In this document: positions 1 to 4,771 of the stretch, piece by piece
Position numbering within the stretch: position 1 is the first letter of the stretch
How the letters are laid out: every line of letters begins with the position of its first letter
Source: JADFRG01 sp964590515
Lineage (GTDB): Bacteria; Chloroflexota; Anaerolineae; Anaerolineales; E44-bin32
Direction of reading: 5' to 3'
DNA length: 5,846 nt
Assembly: GCA_964590515.1 (NCBI GenBank)
Contig: CAZPZD010000074.1
Coordinates: 1 to 5,846, forward strand
Translations under genes and position numbers: made by a program
Notes under the pieces: model-generated
Database searches by the model: none
Told to the model about the DNA's origin: nothing
The model's input: the letters and a program-made list of their open reading frames with translations, nothing else

Positions 1-338
1 TGGTAGTCCTCACCCGAGAGACGAATCCGGTGGTGGCGGCCCGCTGCGCCAAGCTGGGGATTCGGGCAATCCAAGGAGTGGTGGACAAGGGCCCGGAAAT
101 GCAAAAGCTGCTGGACGATCTGCGGGTCGACCCGGCTCGGGCCGTCTATTTGGGGAATGACGTGAATGATTTGCCGTGTTTTCCCCTGGTGGCATGCGCA
201 GTGGCGGTGGCCGATGCCCACTCCGCAGTGCGGGTGGCCGCAGACCTTCGCCTGACCCAGCTGGGCGGACACGGCGCGGTGCGCGAGCTGTGCGAGATGC
301 TCTTGGATCGCATGTCGCGAAAGGAGACGGATGGCTAG
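1..338 (+). CDS. HAD-family phosphatase domain, KdsC / bifunctional NeuA C-terminal type (5' truncated)
   Basis: The reading frame is open from the window edge (first full codon at base 3) to TAG at 336-338, giving 111 residues of a C-terminal end. Visible HAD motifs are a motif II-like VVLTRETNPVV (residues 1-11, Thr4), a motif III lysine in VVDKG (Lys29), and motif IV GNDVND (51-56, Asp53 and Asp56). GGHGAVRE (88-95) matches the conserved tail of KdsC-like phosphatases. The motif I nucleophile Asp lies upstream, out of view. Family members remove phosphate from Kdo-8-P, KDN-9-P or Neu5Ac-9-P, and the same domain also occurs fused behind CMP-sialate synthetases. The text resembles those fused forms, but a stand-alone phosphatase of about 170 residues cannot be excluded. 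A GTG at base 30 is an internal Val, not the start, because conserved sequence precedes it. The stop overlaps the next gene by 8 bp, and the neighbouring NeuB-like gene supports a sugar-acid role. Confidence 0.85.
   Translation, partial: VVLTRETNPVVAARCAKLGIRAIQGVVDKGPEMQKLLDDLRVDPARAVYLGNDVNDLPCFPLVACAVAVADAHSAVRVAADLRLTQLGGHGAVRELCEMLLDRMSRKETDG
321..326 (+). promoter_or_regulatory. Ribosome binding site of the NeuB-like gene
   Basis: AAGGAG lies 4 bases before ATG 331, inside the end of the phosphatase gene. It is the strongest Shine-Dalgarno match in front of a gene start in this window and fixes the start at 331, with stop-start overlap (ATGGCTAG) that suggests coupled translation. Confidence 0.75.
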
Positions 339-1206
339 GGAAATCAGATTGGGAAATCGGTTGGTGGGCGACGGCCATCCGGCCTACGTTGTGGCGGAGA
401 TCGGAATCAACCACAACGGCGATCTGGAAGTGGCGAAGCGGCTGATCGATGCGGCCATGCTGGCCGGGGTGGACGCGGTGAAGTTCCAGAAGCGCACCCC
501 TGAGTTGTGCGTTCCCCCGGAGCAGCGGGACATCATGCGTGAGACCCCGTGGGGTTACATCAAGTACCTGGAGTACCGCCATCGGGTCGAATTCGGGAAG
601 GCCGAGTATGCGGCAGTTGATTCCTATTGCAAGGAACGGAAACTGACCTGGTTTGTCTCCGTGTGGGACGAGCCTTCGGTGGAATTCATGGAAGGGTTCA
701 ATCCGGTTTGCTACAAGATCCCGTCCGCCTCGTTGACAGATCATGCCTTGTTGCGACGAGCGCGAGCCACCGGCAAGCCGGTGATCCTCTCGACCGGGAT
801 GTCTACGATGGAGCAGATCGAAGCTGCGGTAAGGGTTTTAGGGACGGACGAGCTGTTGATTGTCCACTCCACTAGCACTTACCCGTGCGAACCGGAAGAG
901 CTGAACTTGCTCACGATCCAGAGTCTGAGGGAAGCCTTCCCGTGCCCGATCGGCTATTCCGGCCATGAAGTCGGGCTGATCCCGTCGGTTGTGGCGGTGG
1001 CGATTGGAGCCTGCCTCGTCGAGCGGCACATCACCCTGGACCGGGCCATGTGGGGAAGCGACCAGGCCGCCTCGGTGGAACCCGGGGGTTTTCAGCGGTT
1101 GGTGAAGTACCTACGGGTGACCGAGAAGGCACGCGGCGACGGCGTGAAGCGGGTCTATGAGAGCGAACTGGAATCGCTCCGCAAACTTCGCCGGGTCGAT
1201 GCCTGA
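331..1206 (+). CDS. NeuB-family sugar-acid synthase, short form without SAF domain
   Basis: This 291-residue protein matches the TIM-barrel catalytic domain of N-acetylneuraminate synthases, which condense phosphoenolpyruvate with an aldose or aldose 6-phosphate to give a 2-keto-3-deoxy sugar acid in the cytoplasm. Visible family motifs are VAEIGINHNGD (residues 21-31, Glu23), AVKFQKR (49-55, Lys51), YKIPSAS (128-134, Lys129), ILSTGMST (152-159), HSTSTYP (179-185), GYSGHE (208-213, His212) and ERHITLD (231-237, His233). The two histidines correspond to the metal ligands known in NeuB. Typical NeuB is about 340-350 residues and ends in a SAF (antifreeze-like) domain. Here the protein stops soon after the barrel (WGSDQAASVEP, then a charged helix), with a clear TGA at 1204-1206, so the short form looks native. 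The exact substrate (ManNAc, mannose 6-phosphate, another sugar) is not determinable. Family assignment is firm; calling it a true sialic acid synthase would go too far. Confidence 0.92.
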   Translation: MAREIRLGNRLVGDGHPAYVVAEIGINHNGDLEVAKRLIDAAMLAGVDAVKFQKRTPELCVPPEQRDIMRETPWGYIKYLEYRHRVEFGKAEYAAVDSYCKERKLTWFVSVWDEPSVEFMEGFNPVCYKIPSASLTDHALLRRARATGKPVILSTGMSTMEQIEAAVRVLGTDELLIVHSTSTYPCEPEELNLLTIQSLREAFPCPIGYSGHEVGLIPSVVAVAIGACLVERHITLDRAMWGSDQAASVEPGGFQRLVKYLRVTEKARGDGVKRVYESELESLRKLRRVDA

Positions 1207-1221
1207 TCTCGGCGAATCCAC

Positions 1222-2844
1222 ATGAATCTGCAAGGACTATCACTCCGAGTCGAGCGGGCCGGGGCGGATCGCAGGATCCGCCGGCAAGTCGACCGAGTTG
1301 AGCAGTACTTGGACGGGACCAAGCACAACGCCTCTAGTGAAGGGCCAGTCCTTTTCTTCAACGCATCCACCCGGATCCACACCCTCAGCCTGAATGCCGC
1401 ATTCTCGCTGCTGGCCTCCTGGTCTCTCCGCTCGGTAGGCGTGCCAGTGCAATATGTAGTGTGCCAAGCGGGGATGGAGCAGTGCATTCTTGGGACCCAC
1501 TCGATTGGCGAGCAGCGCCCTCCGCCTTGCGGGCCGTGCACCCGGTTTAGTGACATGCTCTTTCCTGCGGAGTTGGTCATCCCTCTGACCAAGTCAGGCA
1601 ACTCAGGGGATGACCTTGGCGAACAGAGCTTGGAGTCGCTGGTCCAGTTTCAGCACCGAGAGTATCCGTTGGGGGAACTGTGCTTGCCTGGCCTTCGCTG
1701 GGCACTTCGCAGGCATCATCTGGCCGACGATCCGCCGACTCGTCAGCTTCTTCGCCATTATTCGAGATCGGCGGTGCACCTGGTTGACCAGCTTGACCGG
1801 ATTCTGGATAACAATCGCCCGCGCGCATTGGTGGTGTTCAACGGGATCATGTATCCGGAGGCAGTCGCACGGGCGGTGGCCCTGAGGCACCGAATCCCGG
1901 TCGTGACCCACGAGGTCGGGCTGCGACCCTTTTCCAGTTTCTTCTCCCACGATCATGCGACCTTCCGAGAAGTGGATTTGACTGCCCGGGAGGCGTTCGA
2001 GTCCGGCTGGGAAATACAGGTCGATTCCTACCTCGAGCAGCGCCGTCGAGGGCAGTTCTCTATGGCGGGGATCGAGTTCTGGCCGCAGATCAAGTCCCTT
2101 CCCCGGCAGCTCACCGACGCTCTGGGAACGCACCGCCAGATGATCCCGATCTTCACCAACGTGGTTTTCGACACCAGCCAGTCCCATTCCAACACGCTAT
2201 TTGAGGACATGTTTGACTGGCTGGAGGCGCTTGTCGGCGTGGTCATCTCCCGGCCCGAGACACTCTTTGTGATTCGGGCCCACCCGGATGAGGACCGGCC
2301 GGGAAAGGCCAGCCGCGAGAGCGTGGCCGATTGGTTCCGCCGCAGCCCTCTGAACGGTCGGGAGAACGTGGTGTTCATTGAGCCTTCGGAGTACGTCAGC
2401 TCCTATGAACTGATCGATCGTGCGAAGGCCGTATTGGTTTACAGCTCATCAGTCGGGTTGGAGGCCTCCGTGCTCGGTGTGCCGGTGCTGTGTGCAGGAC
2501 GGGCCCGTTACACCCAGGCGCAGACGGTCGTCTTTCCCACCAGCCGCCAGGCTTACCTCGATCAGCTCGATCGATTTGTAGCAGCGGAGCGCCTGGAGGT
2601 CTCAGAGCAGACTCGCCGGAACGCAAAGGCCTTTCTCTATCACGAGCTATACAATGCCTCGCTGGATCTCGAAGAATTCCTGCTGCCTTACCCCAGCATG
2701 CCGGGCATGGTCGTATTTTCCGATTTCGATCCTCGGGGTCTGGAAGACCATCCGACGCTTGCCGTAATTCGGGACGGCGTGCTGGAAGGTGTGCCGTTCC
2801 TGCTCCCGGGACCGGTTGCGGCCCTGGCGCCGACGGTAGCATAG
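1222..2844 (+). CDS. GT-B-like capsule-type glycosyltransferase (Capsule_synth-like)
   Basis: This 540-residue protein resembles the large cytoplasmic transferases of capsule loci (KpsS/KpsC-like, Capsule_synth superfamily). The N-terminal half has a Rossmann-like opening, VLFFNAST (43-50), followed by four cysteines, Cys81 and Cys88 (QAGMEQC) and Cys103 and Cys106 (CGPC). The middle holds LVVFNG (203-208) and VVTHEVG (227-233). The C-terminal half has IFTNVVFD (310-317), IRAHPDE (351-357, an HP motif), VYSSSVGLEASVLGVPVL (406-423, an SS motif plus glutamate) and AGRARYT. In this superfamily and in bacterial sialyltransferases, HP and SS motifs bind the nucleotide of CMP- or CDP-linked donors. 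The position between synthase and cytidylyltransferase suggests a CMP-sugar-acid transferase; this is inference. No membrane segment or signal peptide is seen. ATG 1222 lies 15 bases after the NeuB-like stop and has no good ribosome site, so it may depend on upstream translation. A CDP-glycerol-type transferase is the main alternative. Confidence 0.75.
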   Translation: MNLQGLSLRVERAGADRRIRRQVDRVEQYLDGTKHNASSEGPVLFFNASTRIHTLSLNAAFSLLASWSLRSVGVPVQYVVCQAGMEQCILGTHSIGEQRPPPCGPCTRFSDMLFPAELVIPLTKSGNSGDDLGEQSLESLVQFQHREYPLGELCLPGLRWALRRHHLADDPPTRQLLRHYSRSAVHLVDQLDRILDNNRPRALVVFNGIMYPEAVARAVALRHRIPVVTHEVGLRPFSSFFSHDHATFREVDLTAREAFESGWEIQVDSYLEQRRRGQFSMAGIEFWPQIKSLPRQLTDALGTHRQMIPIFTNVVFDTSQSHSNTLFEDMFDWLEALVGVVISRPETLFVIRAHPDEDRPGKASRESVADWFRRSPLNGRENVVFIEPSEYVSSYELIDRAKAVLVYSSSVGLEASVLGVPVLCAGRARYTQAQTVVFPTSRQAYLDQLDRFVAAERLEVSEQTRRNAKAFLYHELYNASLDLEEFLLPYPSMPGMVVFSDFDPRGLEDHPTLAVIRDGVLEGVPFLLPGPVAALAPTVA

Positions 2845-2848
2845 CCGA

Positions 2849-3862
2849 ATGTCTCAAGGAGATACACGAGCAGCCGGCGCCCACCGACCGATCGAGATCG
2901 CACCTCGCTGCTCGGTGGTCATCCGGGCCTACAACGAGCAACAGCACATCGAGCGCCTGCTTGCCGGGATTCTTCGCCAGTCGATCGATCGGGTTGAGAT
3001 TCTGCTGGTGGACTCAGGCTCGACCGATTCCACGGTCTCCATTGCCAAGCGCTATCCGGTGAAGCTGTTGTCGATAGATCCCGCTGATTTCACGTTTGGG
3101 AGGTCCTTGAATTTGGGCATCCGCCATGCGAGCGCGGATCAGGTCGTTTTCGCCAGCGCGCACGTGTATCCAGTCTATCCGGACTGGCTGGAGCGGCTGC
3201 TTGAGCCGTTCGAGGATCCCCAGATTGGGTTGGTCTATGGAAAGCAGCGCGGCAACCACTCCACCCACTTCAGTGAGCAGCAGCAATTCGCCAAGCTCTA
3301 TCCCGGAACCTCGGCAATCCCGCAGGAGTCTGCCTTTTGCAACAATGCCAATGCAGCGATCCGGCGCGACTTGTGGCTGGGGCGGCCGTACGACGAGGAG
3401 CTGCCTGGGTTAGAAGACCTAGAGTGGGCCTTGTGGGTGAAGAGTGAGGGGTATCGGCTGGCCTATGTCGCCGAGGCCGAGGTCGTCCACGTTCACGACG
3501 AAACTCCTCGCCAGGTCTACAACCGCTACCGGCGAGAAGCGATCGCATTGAAGCGCCTGCGGCCGCATGAGCATTTTAGTTTGATCGATTTTGCCCGGCT
3601 CTATGCCTCAAACGTTGCGAGCGATGCCCGGCATGCCCTGCAGCAGCGGCAGTTCGGTCGGGCCTGGACCAGCCTGCTCTGGTACCGCCTGATGCAGTTC
3701 TGGGGTACTCACCGCGGCTTCGTGCACCGTGGGCCGTTGAGCCCCGAGCTCAAGCGAACTTTCTATTACCCGCGAGTATTCCATTCCTCTCAGGCGGAGC
3801 CGGCCAGGCTGGTAGAGCCGCTTGATTACGGCTCCATCGGCGGCGAGGTACGTGAGGGCTGA
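2849..3862 (+). CDS. Family 2 glycosyltransferase (GT-A fold) with SAH in place of DXD
   Basis: This 337-residue protein is a GT2 enzyme that would transfer a sugar from a nucleotide donor to a growing glycan at the cytoplasmic face. Seen in order: CSVVIRAYNE (21-30), the donor-binding strand LLVDSGSTD (52-60, Asp55), FGRSLNLG (83-90), then ASAHVYP (102-108) where most GT2 enzymes carry DXD, VYGKQ (129-133), NNANAAIRR (165-173) and the catalytic acidic pair in GLEDLEW (187-193, Glu189 and Asp190), followed by YRRE (227-230). The SAH replacement appears to be a subfamily trait in polysaccharide-locus GT2 proteins, from memory of the family, rather than a decay mutation. About 100 residues follow the catalytic domain and contain no obvious membrane span. 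ATG 2849 sits 4 bases after the previous stop without a clear ribosome site; no other in-frame start precedes the conserved core. Donor and acceptor are unknown. Confidence 0.88.
   Translation: MSQGDTRAAGAHRPIEIAPRCSVVIRAYNEQQHIERLLAGILRQSIDRVEILLVDSGSTDSTVSIAKRYPVKLLSIDPADFTFGRSLNLGIRHASADQVVFASAHVYPVYPDWLERLLEPFEDPQIGLVYGKQRGNHSTHFSEQQQFAKLYPGTSAIPQESAFCNNANAAIRRDLWLGRPYDEELPGLEDLEWALWVKSEGYRLAYVAEAEVVHVHDETPRQVYNRYRREAIALKRLRPHEHFSLIDFARLYASNVASDARHALQQRQFGRAWTSLLWYRLMQFWGTHRGFVHRGPLSPELKRTFYYPRVFHSSQAEPARLVEPLDYGSIGGEVREG
3854..3858 (+). promoter_or_regulatory. Ribosome binding site of the cytidylyltransferase gene
   Basis: GAGGG lies 5 bases before ATG 3864 and overlaps the last codons of the GT2 gene. 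It favours ATG 3864 over an in-frame TTG at 3822, which would lie well inside the upstream gene and add 14 residues without family character. Confidence 0.55.
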
Positions 3863-3863
3863 T

Positions 3864-4553
3864 ATGGTGGAGGACAGGGTCGGGCCTCCGAAGCTTGTGG
3901 CATTGGTGCCTATGCGTCACCACAGCGAGCGGGTGTCGGGGAAGAACTATCGTCCGCTCGCCGGACGCCCGCTCTACTCCCACATTCTGCGGACGCTGCA
4001 CTCCTGCCCGGGTCTGGACAAGATCGCGGTGGACACCGATAGTCCTGTCATTCGGGAGGGCATAACGGTGGAGTTCCCAGAAGTCTTGGTCATGGAGCGT
4101 CCGGAACATTTGCGGGCCGGACAGATAGCTATGAATCAAGTCCTGATGCATGACGTGGAGCAGCTGGAAGCCAGCTTCTATCTTCAGACCCACAGCACGA
4201 ATCCGCTATTGCGACCCGAGACGATTTCGCGCGCCATTTCGCGCTTCCTGGAGGCCTATCCCGAGTCCGACAGCCTGTTCTCGGTGACCCGGCTTCAGCA
4301 GCGCTTGTGGAACGAGCACGCTCAGGCGGTGAACCACGATCCGGCTGTGCTGCTGCGCACACAGGACCTGGCCCCGCTATTCATTGAGAATTCGTGCCTT
4401 TACATTTTTGAACGGGAAAGCTTCTTGCGGCGGAAGAACCGAATCGGCGAGAAGCCCTTGATGTTCGAAGTAGAACCGCTCGAAGCCTGGGACATCGACG
4501 AGGAGCACGACTTTGAAATCGCCGAGAGTGTGCTCAGGGGTTGGAGGGACTAG
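3864..4553 (+). CDS. CMP-sugar-acid cytidylyltransferase (NeuA family)
   Basis: This 229-residue protein belongs to the acylneuraminate cytidylyltransferase family, which uses CTP to activate a 2-keto sugar acid as a CMP-sugar. The N-terminus carries the CTP-binding loop VPMRHHSERVSGKNYRPL (15-32), a variant of the usual PARGGSKRxPxKN. It is followed by GRPL (34-37), VDTDS (56-60), and LQTHSTNPLLR (107-117), which stands where classical enzymes have LQPTSPLR. The C-terminal WDIDEEHDFEIAE (209-221) supplies the Mg-binding Asp pair (Asp210, Asp212). Length agrees with single-domain CMP-Neu5Ac or CMP-Kdo synthetases (about 220-250 residues), with no fused phosphatase or hydrolase. ATG 3864 was chosen because of the GAGGG ribosome site and because the stop of the GT2 gene ends just 1 base before it. 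It is the natural partner of the NeuB-like synthase in the same operon; which sugar it activates is not visible. Confidence 0.9.
   Translation: MVEDRVGPPKLVALVPMRHHSERVSGKNYRPLAGRPLYSHILRTLHSCPGLDKIAVDTDSPVIREGITVEFPEVLVMERPEHLRAGQIAMNQVLMHDVEQLEASFYLQTHSTNPLLRPETISRAISRFLEAYPESDSLFSVTRLQQRLWNEHAQAVNHDPAVLLRTQDLAPLFIENSCLYIFERESFLRRKNRIGEKPLMFEVEPLEAWDIDEEHDFEIAESVLRGWRD
4543..4548 (+). promoter_or_regulatory. Ribosome binding site of the small membrane protein gene
   Basis: GGAGGG lies 10 bases before ATG 4559, within the last codons of the cytidylyltransferase gene. It supports ATG 4559 over the in-frame TTG at 4541, which itself overlaps this site. Confidence 0.6.
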
Positions 4554-4558
4554 CTACG

Positions 4559-4771
4559 ATGGAATCTCTGGTCAAAACGGCCGTGGTATTGGCCGCTGGA
4601 ACGCTCGGCCGACCGGCCCAGTACCTAGATCCGGGGTCAGGGAGCTACCTGCTTCAACTGCTCATTGCCGGAATACTTGGTGCGCTGTTCGCGCTGAGGC
4701 TGTACTGGAAACGGATCAAGGGATTCTTCCTTAAACTCTTGGGCAGGGGTGTGGATGAGGAAGAGCGCTGA
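4559..4771 (+). CDS. Small membrane protein with YLDPGSGS motif
   Basis: The gene encodes 70 residues. A short hydrophobic N-terminus (VKTAVVLAAGTLG, 5-17) could be part of a weak signal peptide. It is followed by YLDPGSGS (22-29), one hydrophobic helix (about 30-49, YLLQLLIAG through ALFALRLYW), then a basic stretch (KRIKGFFLKLLGR, 51-63) and an acidic tail (DEEER). The layout suggests one membrane span with a positive cytoplasmic flank. Small proteins with a Y-I/L-DPG-T/S-GS motif before a single helix recur in polysaccharide loci, as I recall; their function is not established. Its end overlaps the next gene by 17 bases, so the two are probably co-translated and may work together. ATG 4559 is chosen for the GGAGGG site; it starts 5 bases after the cytidylyltransferase stop. 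Confidence 0.8.
   Translation: MESLVKTAVVLAAGTLGRPAQYLDPGSGSYLLQLLIAGILGALFALRLYWKRIKGFFLKLLGRGVDEEER
4745..4749 (+). promoter_or_regulatory. Ribosome binding site of the methyltransferase gene
   Basis: AGGGG lies 5 bases before ATG 4755, inside the small membrane protein gene. It supports a start that overlaps the upstream stop by 17 bases. Confidence 0.5.

Noticed and set aside
10..744. Long minus-strand open frame of 244 codons opposite the phosphatase and synthase genes
   Set aside because: Its product is rich in Pro, Arg and Ser with no recognisable motif, and it lies opposite two clear plus-strand genes. High-GC coding DNA commonly gives such shadow frames.
1603..2187. Minus-strand open frame of 194 codons inside the GT-B-like gene
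   Set aside because: It lies wholly opposite a well-supported gene, shows no motif and has no convincing ribosome site.
2490..3062. Plus-strand open frame of 190 codons spanning the junction of the two transferase genes
   Set aside because: It overlaps the conserved ends of both genes in another frame and its composition (Arg, Ser, Pro, Gly) is that of an out-of-frame translation.
3822..3863. Upstream TTG start for the cytidylyltransferase
   Set aside because: It adds 14 residues inside the GT2 gene with no family similarity, while ATG 3864 has a GAGGG site at good spacing.
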